A stretch of DNA of 64,000 nt from Marivita geojedonensis. GTDB lineage: Bacteria; Pseudomonadota; Alphaproteobacteria; Rhodobacterales; Rhodobacteraceae. The notes under the pieces are model-generated. The model saw only the letters and a list, made by a program, of their open reading frames with translations. It searched no databases and was not told where the DNA came from. The first letter of the stretch is position 1. Each line of letters begins with the position of its first letter. Shown here piece after piece: positions 45,536 to 54,746 of this stretch. The DNA lies in contig NZ_JFKC01000001.1 in assembly GCF_002115805.1 (NCBI RefSeq), forward strand, positions 310,001 through 374,000. The letters run 5' to 3'. The position numbers and the translations under genes are program-made.

Positions 45536-45921
45536 GGTCTCTCCCCTTTCTGATGTTTGATCGCACACTCGTCACCAGTTGGTCATCCAACCGTCACTGA
45601 ACCCAATGCGTGTTCCCTCAACACCCATGCGCGCGGGGCGACGTGCCCGCGCCTGTCAGAACCGAACACGTCGTCGGTCAGGCCAAACGCGGTTTGATGG
45701 GGGGTGGTAGGCAGGCATCTCAGGCAAACAAACGAGGCAATCACCGCACGCTTTGAAAGCCTCCGGCCTACCCTGCAGCCATTCGTCCCCTCCCAACACT
45801 GCACGCGGTTGAGGAAAAGATGATCAGCCAAACACATTCCGTCGTTGATGTATATCAACAGCAGAATGTCTTGTGGTTTTGGGCTCAGCACATCGGGAAA
45901 AACGAAAGTGCGCCGTCGCGG
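45536..45921. other. 386-bp intergenic region with FNR-type box
   Basis: The gap separates the cytochrome c gene from the YcaQ-type gene, both on the minus strand. Its main feature is the FNR-like site. A 102-codon minus-strand frame (45583-45891) lacks a convincing start and is not called. A strong GGGAGGGG site at about 45795 precedes an ATG that stops after four codons. Confidence 0.65.
45845..45858. promoter_or_regulatory. FNR/FnrL-type binding site
   Basis: TTGATGTATATCAA is a perfect match to the FNR consensus TTGAT-N4-ATCAA. On the minus strand a weak ATCATC -10-like element lies about 22 bp downstream of the box, the spacing of a class II activated promoter, which would give a leader of about 280 nt before the cytochrome c gene. 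Confidence 0.7.
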
Positions 45922-47094
45922 CTATTTAGGCTGGCACCACTCCACGTCTGTAACACCAGCCAGCTTCGCTAGGCGCGCCAATTCACTCTCAAGCTTGCCC
46001 ATTCGTTGCGCTGTCGGTTTGACGGCGTGTTCCCACCACAGGTTCTGTACGGTCAGCAATCCTTTGGACCGATCCGACTTGACCTCGATCCGTCCAACGA
46101 AGCGGTCGCCTTCCAGAAGCGGATAGACGTAATAGCCCCATTGCCGCTTCTCGGCTGGCACGAACATCTCGACCGTATATTCAAATCCGAAAAGCCGCTT
46201 CAGCCGAACACGATCCCGGATGGCGGGATCGAACGGATTAAGGATGCGCAGCCGAGATGTCGGCGGGTTCAACGATGAAAGTCGGTCTTCGATATCCGGT
46301 GCAGCCAAGGCCTTTGTCCAAGAGCCGTCTGCCGATTGCACCTCGACGGGGACAAGCAAGCCTTCATTCTGGGTGGTCCAAAGTGCAACCTCAGCGACAT
46401 CGGTTGCGTCCCAGAATTTCCGGATTTCACCCTGGGTTCCAACGGCGATCCGGTCCAGTGCGGACCGGCACAACCAGTCGATCTGCTCCTGCTCCGGCAA
46501 ATCCTGTTCGCGCAAATGGTCAGGAAAGACTCGTTCAGACAAATCGTAATATTTGGTGAATCCCTCGCGGTGGCATGTGGCGAGTTCACCCGCGTACCAA
46601 AGATAATCCAACCCGATCTTGTGCGGAGGTCGCTTCCACATCTCGCGAGCGCCCTCGATTTTCGTATCGAAATCATGAGTAGACAACGGCCCTTCGTCGG
46701 AGATCCGGCGACGGATGTGATCCAGATGATCCTCGGCCAGATGTTTGCCGAACCAGGACGACCGACTGACCTTGTCCCGCATCCGCCGGAACTGCCGTTG
46801 CCACATCGGAAGAAACTCCATCGGCAGGACGGACGCATCATGGGTGAAATGCTCGAACACCGCGCGATCCTGCGCAAGATGCCGGTTCAGCATGGGCTCG
46901 CGATAATTCTGATTTCGGCTCCAGAGAATATGATGATGCGCACGCGACACGACCTGGATCGTGTCCAGCTGCACGAAGCCCAGATCATGGATCAGTTCCT
47001 TGAGGTCGAGAGGTCCGGTCGGCGTGTCGCCCAGACCGTTGACCTGCAACCAAAGCCGGCGCGCGGTGCGGTTTGAAAGGTGTAAACGGCGCAC
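45922..47094 (-). CDS. YcaQ/AlkX-family winged-helix DNA glycosylase
   Basis: This 390-residue protein belongs to the HTH_42 family (winged helix-turn-helix glycosylases, AlkZ/YcaQ). FVQLDTIQVVSRAHHH carries the catalytic Q-phi-D pair (Gln42, Asp44), the arrangement of YcaQ (AlkX) rather than AlkZ. KRLFGFEYTVEMFVPAEKRQWGYYVYPLL is a family hallmark (shown in parts: VEMFVPAEKRQWGYY). YcaQ unhooks interstrand DNA cross-links. Monocistronic, 81 bp from the DUF305 gene. Symbol left blank as lineage differs from E. coli. Confidence 0.85.
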   Translation of the reverse strand: MRRLHLSNRTARRLWLQVNGLGDTPTGPLDLKELIHDLGFVQLDTIQVVSRAHHHILWSRNQNYREPMLNRHLAQDRAVFEHFTHDASVLPMEFLPMWQRQFRRMRDKVSRSSWFGKHLAEDHLDHIRRRISDEGPLSTHDFDTKIEGAREMWKRPPHKIGLDYLWYAGELATCHREGFTKYYDLSERVFPDHLREQDLPEQEQIDWLCRSALDRIAVGTQGEIRKFWDATDVAEVALWTTQNEGLLVPVEVQSADGSWTKALAAPDIEDRLSSLNPPTSRLRILNPFDPAIRDRVRLKRLFGFEYTVEMFVPAEKRQWGYYVYPLLEGDRFVGRIEVKSDRSKGLLTVQNLWWEHAVKPTAQRMGKLESELARLAKLAGVTDVEWCQPK

Positions 47095-47175
47095 GAGGAC
47101 TCCGGCAAAAACAGCAATCCCGCCATGCTAGGACATGAGCCCGGAAAGGCCCAGCCCACAAAAGAAACGCGCCGA

Positions 47176-47712
47176 TCAGTTCCCTGTTGCCCGATCCGTC
47201 CCGGGCGCGGCATCACCGTTGGCTTTGATATCCGCCATATAGCTTTCCATTTCGGCGATCTCACTGCGTTGGGTTTCAATGATCGCATCCGCCAGCGCCC
47301 GAACGCGCGGATCGGACAGGTTGGCGCGTTCGCTCGTCAGCACAGCAATCGAATGGTGAGGAATCATCGCCTTCATCCACGCGACATCACCAATGGTGGT
47401 CTGCGAACGAACCAGTCCAACACCCAACGCAAACGCAAACAGAGCGCCTGCGAAGATCGCTATGTTGGCTTTTCGATTTGAATACATGCCAAGCATGAAA
47501 GCGAGCATCACCACCGCCATCATCGCACCCATGTAAAGCGCCATCCACATGCGCGTCTGGGAAAAGAACACATGATCCAGCGCGTAGGTGTTAAGGTACA
47601 TCAGCCCGTACATCACCACGGTAGACGTCAGGATCATGGCAAAGAACCGCAGATAGGACCCGTGGCTCTTTTCGCGTCTGTGGTGTGATCTTGTGTCTGC
47701 CGACTGCGCCAT
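47176..47712 (-). CDS. DUF305-domain membrane protein
   Basis: This 178-residue protein has a basic, His-rich N-terminus and three hydrophobic helices (about 20-40, 55-78, 85-102), then a DUF305 segment (about 108-165): MIPHHSIAVLTSERAN with its paired histidines, then a four-helix-like stretch RALADAIIETQRSEIAEMESYM. DUF305 proteins are ferritin-like or metal-handling in character, often near copper genes. No metal gene is adjacent. Function unknown. Confidence 0.85.
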   Translation of the reverse strand: MAQSADTRSHHRREKSHGSYLRFFAMILTSTVVMYGLMYLNTYALDHVFFSQTRMWMALYMGAMMAVVMLAFMLGMYSNRKANIAIFAGALFAFALGVGLVRSQTTIGDVAWMKAMIPHHSIAVLTSERANLSDPRVRALADAIIETQRSEIAEMESYMADIKANGDAAPGTDRATGN

Positions 47713-47877
47713 GAAGTAACCCCTTCGTCTGTCCTTTCACTCAAAACCCGGACAAGGGGGATATGTTCCATGAGCGTCGGAGGGGGCTGGGCCGAAGCCC
47801 TTCACGCGCGCAGCTCGCCGCGGAATTTGACATCGACTTTGATCACGGGCGGGCAAGGCTCTTCAAAGAACCTTGGA

Positions 47878-47897
47878 AAGAGATTTCGAAATCTCTT
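47878..47897. repeat. Perfect 20-bp palindrome downstream of polA
   Basis: AAGAGATTTCGAAATCTCTT reads the same on both strands; it lies 7 bp after the polA stop. It may act as a 9-bp-stem hairpin helping termination, though no T-run follows. Confidence 0.8.
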
Positions 47898-47904
47898 CCC
47901 CGGA

Positions 47905-50709
47905 TCAATGCGCCTCGGCCCAGTTTTTGCCCTGCCCGGCATCGGCAACCAGAGGCACGGTCAGGTGTACCACCGGATCGGCGGCCCCTTCCATCACCTC
48001 GCGGGCGACCTTTATCAGATCGTCCTCGGCGCCCTGATCAACCTCGAACAGCAATTCGTCATGCACCTGCAACAGCATCTTGGCAGGCAGCCCCTTGATC
48101 GCATCCGGCATCCGGATCATCGCCCGGCGAATGATGTCCGCTGCCGTGCCCTGAATGGGCGCGTTGATCGCGGCGCGCTTGGCAAAGCCGGCACGCGGCC
48201 CCTTGGCATTGATCTCTGGCGTATGGATCACACGACCGAACAGTGTCTCCACACGGTTGTGCTTCTTCGCGAACTCGGTCGTATCGTCCATGTAGGCCTT
48301 GATACCGGGGAACCTCTCGAAATAGCGATCGATGAATCCCTGCGCCTCGGCCCGCGGGATGCGCAGGTTGCGCGCAAGGCCGAAGCCGCTGATCCCGTAG
48401 ATCACACCAAAGTTGATGGCCTTGGCCTGCCGCCGCACATCCGGCGTCATTTCATCCAGCGGTACGTTGAACATCTCCGACGCGGTCGCGGCGTGAATGT
48501 CCTGACCCTCTTTGAACGCGTCCTTCAGCGCCTGAATGTCGGCGATATGGGCAAGAATGCGCAGTTCGATCTGGGAATAATCGAGCGCCACCAGCGTCTT
48601 GCCCTCTTCGGCCACAAACGCCTCGCGGATGCGACGGCCCTCTTCGGTACGGATCGGGATGTTCTGCAGGTTCGGATCGGTCGAGGCCAGACGCCCGGTG
48701 TTCGCCCCTGCGATGGAATAGGACGTGTGCACCCGGCCCGTGTCACGGTTGATGTGGTCCTGCAAAGCGTCGGTATAGGTCGACTTGAGCTTGCTTAATT
48801 GCCGCCAATCCAGCACCCGGCGCGGCAACTCGTGCTCGGTCGCCAGATCCTCCAGCACATCGGCGCCCGTGGCATAGGCCCCGGTCTTGCCGCGCTTTCC
48901 GCCTTCCAAGCCCATCTCATCGAACAGGATCTCGCCCAGTTGCTTGGGAGAGCCCACGTTGAACTTGCGCCCCGCAAGCTCGTAGATCTCGTCCTCCAGC
49001 CCCGCCATTTTCTGGCTGAACGCATTGGACATGCGGCTGAGCGTGTCGCGGTCCACCTTGATCCCGGCCATCTCCATCTCGGCCAAGACCGGCACCAGCG
49101 GACGCTCCATGCCTTCATACACGCGTGTCACCTTGGTCTGATGCAGTTGCGGCTTGAACATCTGCCAAAGCCGCAGCGTGACCTCAGCATCCTCGGCCGC
49201 GTAGGGCGTGGCCTTGTCGATGGGCACCCGGTCAAACGTGATCTGGCTCTTGCCGCTGCCCAAAAGGTCCTTGATCGGGATCGGCGTGTGGCCGAGGTAC
49301 CGCTCGGCCAGCGTGTCCATGCCGTGGCTGTGCAGACCAGCATTCATCGCATATGACATGAGCATCGTGTCGTCGATGGGCGCGACATGAATCCCCAAAC
49401 GCGCCATGATCTTGCTGTCGTACTTCATGTTCTGGCCGATCTTCATCACCGCCAGATCTTCCAGAAGCGGTTTCAGAACGGCCAGGGCGTCTTCCATCGG
49501 GATCTGACCCTCGGCCAGATCATCTGATCCGAAAAGCCCCTCGCCGCCCTCGGCCTTGTGGCCCAGCGGCACGTAGCAGGCTTTACCCGGCTCAATACAC
49601 AACGACACGCCCACAAGGTCGGCGGTCATCTCGTTCAGCCCGGTGGTCTCGGTATCGAACGCCACCCAACCCCTGTCGGTTGCAGCATCGATCCAGGCTT
49701 GCAACGCCGCCCTATCCCGGACGCATTCATAATTGGCCGTATCCAGAGGCGGCATCTCGGGTGCATCCTCCGCCGGCGGGTTCGCGCCTTCCGGCGTCGT
49801 ATCCTGTATCGCAGGCGGATCGACGTTCAGAGCTTCCGCGATGCGCTTGGTCAGCGTGCGGAACTCCATCTCAGCGAGGAACGGCATCAGGACGTCAGGA
49901 TCGGGATCCTTGACCTCCAGATCATCCAACGTGAAGTCCAGCGGCGTGTTGCAGTCCAGCTGAACCAGTTTCTTCGACAGTTCGATCTGATCTCGCTTTT
50001 CGATCAGGGTCTCTCGGCGCTTGGGCTGTTTGATCTCGCCAGCCCGGTCCAGCAATTCTTCCAGCGACCCGTATTCGTTGATGAGCAGCGCCGCCGTCTT
50101 GATTCCGATGCCCGGCGCACCGGGTACGTTGTCCACACTGTCTCCGGCCAGAGCCTGCACATCGACCACGCGCTCCGGATAAACGCCAAACTTCTCGAAC
50201 ACACCGTCACGGTCGATCCGGCGGTTCTTCATTGCGTCGAGCATCTCAACGCCGTCACCGACCAGCTGCATCAGGTCCTTGTCCGAAGAGATGATGGTGA
50301 CCCGACCACCGGCCTCGCGCGCCTGACAGGCCAGCGTCGCAATGATGTCATCGGCCTCGTAGCCTTCTTTTTCCTCGCAGGCGATGTTGAAGGCGACAGT
50401 CGCACGGCGGGTCAGCGGGATCTGCGGACGGAGGTCTTCGGGCATCTCCTCGCGGTTGGCTTTGTATTGATCGTAAAGCTCGTTGCGAAACGTGTGGCTC
50501 CCCTTGTCGAAGATCACCGCCACATGGGTCGGCGCATCCGAGCCGTTGTTCCCCTCCACGTATTTCTGCAGCATGTTGCAAAAGCCGCTGACAGCCCCAA
50601 TGGGCAAACCGTCGGATTTGCGCGTCAGTGGCGGCAATGCGTGATAAGCGCGAAAAATAAAGGCCGACCCGTCGATCAGGTGAAGGTGATGTCCTTTGCC
50701 GAATGCCAT
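47905..50709 (-). CDS. polA: DNA polymerase I
   Basis: This 934-residue enzyme fills repair gaps and removes RNA primers. Three parts are intact: the 5'-3' nuclease (1-290, with LIDGSAFIFRAYHALPPL and a DKDLMQLV motif), the 3'-5' proofreading domain (from about 325; Asp352-Thr-Glu354 in FDTETTGLNE) and the polymerase (motif A VALDYSQIELRILAH, motif B KAINFGVIYG, motif C LQVHDELLFEV). Full length, no damage. It is transcribed alone, with a palindrome after its stop. Confidence 0.98.
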   Translation of the reverse strand: MAFGKGHHLHLIDGSAFIFRAYHALPPLTRKSDGLPIGAVSGFCNMLQKYVEGNNGSDAPTHVAVIFDKGSHTFRNELYDQYKANREEMPEDLRPQIPLTRRATVAFNIACEEKEGYEADDIIATLACQAREAGGRVTIISSDKDLMQLVGDGVEMLDAMKNRRIDRDGVFEKFGVYPERVVDVQALAGDSVDNVPGAPGIGIKTAALLINEYGSLEELLDRAGEIKQPKRRETLIEKRDQIELSKKLVQLDCNTPLDFTLDDLEVKDPDPDVLMPFLAEMEFRTLTKRIAEALNVDPPAIQDTTPEGANPPAEDAPEMPPLDTANYECVRDRAALQAWIDAATDRGWVAFDTETTGLNEMTADLVGVSLCIEPGKACYVPLGHKAEGGEGLFGSDDLAEGQIPMEDALAVLKPLLEDLAVMKIGQNMKYDSKIMARLGIHVAPIDDTMLMSYAMNAGLHSHGMDTLAERYLGHTPIPIKDLLGSGKSQITFDRVPIDKATPYAAEDAEVTLRLWQMFKPQLHQTKVTRVYEGMERPLVPVLAEMEMAGIKVDRDTLSRMSNAFSQKMAGLEDEIYELAGRKFNVGSPKQLGEILFDEMGLEGGKRGKTGAYATGADVLEDLATEHELPRRVLDWRQLSKLKSTYTDALQDHINRDTGRVHTSYSIAGANTGRLASTDPNLQNIPIRTEEGRRIREAFVAEEGKTLVALDYSQIELRILAHIADIQALKDAFKEGQDIHAATASEMFNVPLDEMTPDVRRQAKAINFGVIYGISGFGLARNLRIPRAEAQGFIDRYFERFPGIKAYMDDTTEFAKKHNRVETLFGRVIHTPEINAKGPRAGFAKRAAINAPIQGTAADIIRRAMIRMPDAIKGLPAKMLLQVHDELLFEVDQGAEDDLIKVAREVMEGAADPVVHLTVPLVADAGQGKNWAEAH

Positions 50710-50811
50710 ATCGCGCGTCCCCGTTTTCGTGCTGGCCCAAGATGTGCCACGGTCGGCGGCAAGGTGCCAGCAGGAACCTGCGCTAAAGGCCCACCCCGAG
50801 CACGGTTCTGA

Positions 50812-51438
50812 TCAGGCATCGCCCCCGGCAAAGGCCGGGCGTCGGCCCAGCCGTTGTCCCACCCAGACGATGAGCGCCCCGAAGCCAGAGAACACGACCA
50901 GCAGACCGAAGATGTTGATCCCCGTGCGCAGTACGCCAAGCTCTGCCAGGTTCAGGAAATGATAGGGATAGCGCCCATCGAAATACGCCGCGCGCACCAT
51001 CGCCACGATGCAGTAAAGCAGCGGCAGGATCAGCCACGGCAGAATGTCGGGAAAGCGCAGATCGGCTTTCCGCACGAAAGCCAGCCAATAGCCCGCAAAG
51101 CCAAGCGGGATCAGCGTGTGCAGCATCAGGTCGATCACCATGTCGATGCCCCGGTAGTCGCGCAGATGGGCCAGAAGCACATGGTACACGATGGCCACCA
51201 TCGCAATCGACAGCAGCAGACCGCTTTGCAGCCTCGCAGGTTCGCGCCCGCCAAGCGCCACCCAGGCGCAGGTCAGGCCGATCAGCGTGTTCGTCCAGAT
51301 GGTGAAGTAGCGGAAATTGAACGCCAACGCATCGATAAGATCGATGTCATACCGGTCGATCCGCAGCCAGATCCGCGTGACAATCGTCGCGCAGACCGCC
51401 AGCGCCAGAAGCGCAGCGCACAGCCGTTTCCGAGTCAC
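50812..51438 (-). CDS. Pr6Pr-family integral membrane protein
   Basis: This 208-residue protein has about six transmembrane helices (for example [75 protein letters not shown]). The [18 protein letters not shown] and [13 protein letters not shown] patterns, with Thr and His in helices, match the Pr6Pr/FAR-17a-like family (unknown role in bacteria). The start is GTG at 51438, overlapping the zinc-protein stop as GTGA; longer frames have no site. Confidence 0.8.
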   Translation of the reverse strand: MTRKRLCAALLALAVCATIVTRIWLRIDRYDIDLIDALAFNFRYFTIWTNTLIGLTCAWVALGGREPARLQSGLLLSIAMVAIVYHVLLAHLRDYRGIDMVIDLMLHTLIPLGFAGYWLAFVRKADLRFPDILPWLILPLLYCIVAMVRAAYFDGRYPYHFLNLAELGVLRTGINIFGLLVVFSGFGALIVWVGQRLGRRPAFAGGDA

Positions 51439-51620
51439 GACTCCGGCTGGTCGGCGAAATCCTTGTGGATGTACTTGGCATCGCAATAACCGCATTCGAC
51501 CCAGCCGGTGTCATGCGGGATCTGCAGCCAGACGCGCGGGTGGCCCAACGCCCCTTCGCCGCCGTCACAGGCGATGCGGTAGCTGTCCACGATCTTGGTT
51601 TCGGGCGCTTGCGTTGCCAT
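51435..51620 (-). CDS. Small zinc-finger (zf-CHCC / NDUFS6-like) protein
   Basis: This 61-residue protein contains a CHCC zinc site: Cys18 (IACDGG), His27 (LGHPRV), then Cys43 and Cys46 ([11 protein letters not shown]). This is the bacterial homologue of the small NDUFS6-type accessory subunit of complex I and is widespread in alphaproteobacteria. It overlaps the membrane protein gene by 4 nt. Confidence 0.88.
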   Translation of the reverse strand: MATQAPETKIVDSYRIACDGGEGALGHPRVWLQIPHDTGWVECGYCDAKYIHKDFADQPES

Positions 51621-51696
51621 AAGCTGCGTTTCCTTCGTCCGGATTTTCCACTAGGTGCGGTTTAAGACGACGAAGCCACGGGAGCAAGAGACAGCG

Positions 51697-52614
51697 ATGA
51701 CACAGGATGCCATTGAGATCGAAGGCCTGAAAAAGACCTATTCCGGCGGCAAGGAAGCCTTGAAAGGCATCAACCTGAATGTCCCACGCGGGTCGGTCTT
51801 TGGCCTGCTCGGGCCAAACGGCGCCGGGAAATCGACCCTAATCAACATTCTGGCCGGTCTCGTCACCAAATCCGCGGGCAAGGTGACGATCTGGGGCTGG
51901 GATCAGGACGTGAACCCGCGCCAGTCCCGCGCCTCAATCGGAGTGATGCCGCAGGAACTGAACCTCGACCCGTTTTTTACCCCGCGCGGTGCACTGGAAG
52001 TGCAGGCCGGGCTCTACGGCGTGCCCAAAGCGCGGCGCCGTTCCGACGAAATCCTTGAAATGATCGGCCTTACAGACAAAGCCGAAGCCTACGCGCGCAC
52101 ACTGTCGGGCGGGATGCGGCGGCGTCTGCTGCTGGGCAAGGCGCTGGTCCATCGCCCGCACGTACTTGTTCTCGACGAACCGACGGCGGGTGTGGACATC
52201 GAACTGCGCCAGATGCTCTGGACCAACGTCCGCAAGCTCAACCGCGATGAGGGCATGACGATCATCCTGACGACGCATTACCTCGAAGAAGCAGAAGAAA
52301 TGTGCGACGAAATCGCGATCATCAATCATGGTGAGGTGGTGGCCCGCGACAGCACCCGCAACCTTCTGGGTCAGTTGGACGCGAAAACCATGGTTATCCA
52401 GCCGGATACCGAGGTTGGACCGCTGCCCGAAGTCGAGGGGATTGGTGTGAGTACACGGGAAGACGGCACCCTCGCCGTCAGCTACCGCGCGCGGCAAACC
52501 TCAGCTGAGGACGTGCTTTCGATGCTTCGCGACAACGGTGTTCGGATCCGCGACGTGCGCACCGAACAGGCCGATCTGGAAGACGTGTTCCTGTCGCTCA
52601 CCCGCTCGGCCTGA
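51697..52614 (+). CDS. ABC transporter ATP-binding protein, YadG-type
   Basis: This 305-residue ATPase has Walker A GPNGAGKST, signature LSGGMRRRL, Walker B VLVLDEPTAGVDIELR and the H-loop TTHYLEEAEEM. The C-terminal 80 residues are an extra regulatory-type domain. The LTTHYLEEAEEMC and GVDIELR signatures match E. coli YadG. The start ATG at 51697 follows a GGAGCAAGAG site. The usual ABC-2 permease partner (YadH-like) is not adjacent, so this is an orphan. It could pair with the permease at 22 kb, but that is speculation. Confidence 0.85.
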   Translation: MTQDAIEIEGLKKTYSGGKEALKGINLNVPRGSVFGLLGPNGAGKSTLINILAGLVTKSAGKVTIWGWDQDVNPRQSRASIGVMPQELNLDPFFTPRGALEVQAGLYGVPKARRRSDEILEMIGLTDKAEAYARTLSGGMRRRLLLGKALVHRPHVLVLDEPTAGVDIELRQMLWTNVRKLNRDEGMTIILTTHYLEEAEEMCDEIAIINHGEVVARDSTRNLLGQLDAKTMVIQPDTEVGPLPEVEGIGVSTREDGTLAVSYRARQTSAEDVLSMLRDNGVRIRDVRTEQADLEDVFLSLTRSA

Positions 52615-52644
52615 ACCCGGGCGGGATGCGTTTTCGTAAAGCCT

Positions 52645-53016
52645 TTAACGCGCCGGTTGCAGCATACGGCCCAGCCCACGACCGCCCAGCACGTGAATGT
52701 GCAGATGCGGCACCTCCTGCACACCGGCCACCCCCGCGTTCGAGATGATCCGGTATCCGCCCTCCTGAAGACCTTCCTGCTTGCAGACCCGTCCGATGGC
52801 ACGCGTGAAGTCCGCAATCTCCGCATCGCTCGCCTCGATGGCAAAGTGATCATAGCAGACATAGGGCCCCTTCGGGATCACCAGCACATGCACCGGCGCC
52901 TGCGGCTGAATATCCCGGAAAGCGAGCGAATGTTCGGTTTCGAGAACCGTGTCGTTGGGAATCTCGCCGCGCAGGATTTTGGCGAAGATGTTCTGGTGGT
53001 CATAGACATAGGCCAT
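52645..53016 (-). CDS. HIT-family nucleotide hydrolase
   Basis: This 123-residue protein has the histidine triad H-x-H-x-H (His104, 106, 108 in PHLHIHVLGG). The family includes adenosine 5'-phosphoramidase-type enzymes that hydrolyse nucleotide-amino acid adducts. Probably a HINT protein. It is 11 nt after the GT14-like gene stop and may share that transcript. Confidence 0.93.
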   Translation of the reverse strand: MAYVYDHQNIFAKILRGEIPNDTVLETEHSLAFRDIQPQAPVHVLVIPKGPYVCYDHFAIEASDAEIADFTRAIGRVCKQEGLQEGGYRIISNAGVAGVQEVPHLHIHVLGGRGLGRMLQPAR

Positions 53017-53027
53017 GTCTGGGCTCC

Positions 53028-54605
53028 TCAGTCGGCGAAAAGGTGGTCGGTACGCGCGATGTCCTGCGCCTGTTCCGTTGAGATCGACAGGAATTCACTC
53101 AGCGCAATCGCGTTCACGTCGGCGCTGTCACTTTCCCGGATGCGGACGTGGTTTTCAAACTCCGAATCCCGGATCCGATCGCTTTCATGGACCATGTCGT
53201 TTCGGATCGTCGGCAGAAGGCGTTCCAGCGTCTCGCGCGGTGTCCTGTCTCCGGCCAGACCAACCCGCATGGCGTGACCGATAAGGTACTCATCAGTAAA
53301 GCCACACTCGATCTCAAGCAGACGCGTCGTCGCCCGGTCGCGACAGAAATCCTCAAGCAGATCGAGGTTGCCGGGGTCCATGCAAATCACCATGCGATCC
53401 GTCTCGAAATAGTCGAACAGCATCCGCATAAGCGATCTGCGGTGCCGGTGCCGCTTGCCAAGGGTGGATTGAATCCCCCCCATATCGGGCAGATCGGTAT
53501 GCTCTTCATTGAACAGATATTCGATGCAGGGAACATTCGTCAGCTGGCGGATCCGCGCGACCAGCCGCTTGGCGACATGCCATTTCTTGCAAACGACGAT
53601 CAGCAACTCGCGTTCTCGGCCCAGTGTGCTTTCGGTTTCCCAGAACCGTGGTGCAAACCGGCGTCCGATGCGCCCCTTGCCGGTCAGGAACTTGTAAAGC
53701 GACCGCCCCTCGTTCGATATCTCGAACTGGACGCCCCTGGCCGAATACAGTGAACCCAAACGTTCCTTCAGCTCCAACGCCTCGGGAGAGATCTTGCGCG
53801 CGAACAGGAAGTCCTGACTCAGCAGAAGATCGAAGTGATCGTTGTAGAACGTGACCGGCATCCCGTAATCCGAGAACATAAGGAAGGTCAGCGTTCTGCA
53901 TTCGATCTCTTTTTCCGGGACCAGATGGCGCACCAATGTCTGGAAAAAGGTCTCGTCAGGAATCCAGGTGGTTCGGAAAAACCGCTTCACATCCGGGCGC
54001 TGCCTGAGGAAATCGAGGATTGCCTCGACCGTTCTGCGGCGCAGGCACCACCATTGGCTTCCGATCTGGATTTCGAGATCTTCCGGCACCTTCCGCGACA
54101 AACCAAACCGCCGCTGCAACTCAAGGCTCTTGTAGAACAGCCACTTGTTGTTCCGCTCGTTCAGGAAGTGCCGGTAGATCAGCCGCTCTTCCTTCATCCC
54201 GGTCTTGATCCAATCGGACGCGAAGAAATCGAAGCTCTCGATGAAATCCGCCTCGAAGCGGTCCAGATAGCCGTGCGCGTATTCGGCTGTTTTGATCGCC
54301 TGGCAATCGCCGGACAGCATGTAGAAATGCGTGGCGCGCGGGAATGCCTCGACCGCTGCTTCCACCGCATAGAGCGTGGCCTGCACCAGTGACCATTCTC
54401 CCCAGCCGCACTTGATGCGCTTCTTGGCAAACACGACATTGGGGTGATCCGACAACGCAGATGTGATCGCCCGGTACGCCGCGGCATCCGCACGCGCATC
54501 GAAATGGATCGAGATATAATCGCCCACAGCCGTCAGGCTCAGCGCCTGTCGGATGATCGCGTCCGGATCCTTGTGGCACAGCAATATGAAGGCAATATTT
54601 GCCAT
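53028..54605 (-). CDS. Second GT14-like glycosyltransferase
   Basis: This 525-residue paralogue of the enzyme at 29557-31263 has the same core: IAFILLCHKDPDAIIRQAL, YMLSGDCQAIK, GSQWWCLRRRTV and WIPDETFFQTL. These match the core-2/I-branching (GT14) fold with a large unassigned C-terminal domain (about 290-525), different from the first paralogue's tail. It is divergent from a sulfotransferase gene across 141 bp. Likely makes a branch that is then sulfated; donor unknown. Confidence 0.82.
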   Translation of the reverse strand: MANIAFILLCHKDPDAIIRQALSLTAVGDYISIHFDARADAAAYRAITSALSDHPNVVFAKKRIKCGWGEWSLVQATLYAVEAAVEAFPRATHFYMLSGDCQAIKTAEYAHGYLDRFEADFIESFDFFASDWIKTGMKEERLIYRHFLNERNNKWLFYKSLELQRRFGLSRKVPEDLEIQIGSQWWCLRRRTVEAILDFLRQRPDVKRFFRTTWIPDETFFQTLVRHLVPEKEIECRTLTFLMFSDYGMPVTFYNDHFDLLLSQDFLFARKISPEALELKERLGSLYSARGVQFEISNEGRSLYKFLTGKGRIGRRFAPRFWETESTLGRERELLIVVCKKWHVAKRLVARIRQLTNVPCIEYLFNEEHTDLPDMGGIQSTLGKRHRHRRSLMRMLFDYFETDRMVICMDPGNLDLLEDFCRDRATTRLLEIECGFTDEYLIGHAMRVGLAGDRTPRETLERLLPTIRNDMVHESDRIRDSEFENHVRIRESDSADVNAIALSEFLSISTEQAQDIARTDHLFAD

Positions 54606-54656
54606 TCAGCCAGACATCTGCCCGTGTTTTACCTCGTTTTCGTTACGATACGCGCG

Positions 54657-54669
54657 TTCAATGATTGAA
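54657..54669. promoter_or_regulatory. Palindrome in the GT14/sulfotransferase divergent region
   Basis: TTCAATGATTGAA is a perfect inverted repeat (6-bp arms, one central base) midway between the two divergent genes in an AT-rich tract. A binding site is possible; no regulator is claimed. Confidence 0.35.
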
Positions 54670-54746
54670 TAAACCGACTTTCTTTGATTTTTTGTTTATA
54701 TTACGGGACGACAAGAGCCCGAGACGAGGCTGGAGGCGGCAGGACT

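Noticed and set aside
45583-45891. 102-codon minus-strand frame in the cytochrome c upstream region
   Set aside because: It spans the FNR box, has no good start site, and its residues look random (many Arg/Cys/Leu, no pattern).
49558-50811. 417-codon plus-strand frame opposite polA
   Set aside because: Shadow of the polA 5' nuclease and exonuclease regions; no independent motifs or ribosome-binding site.
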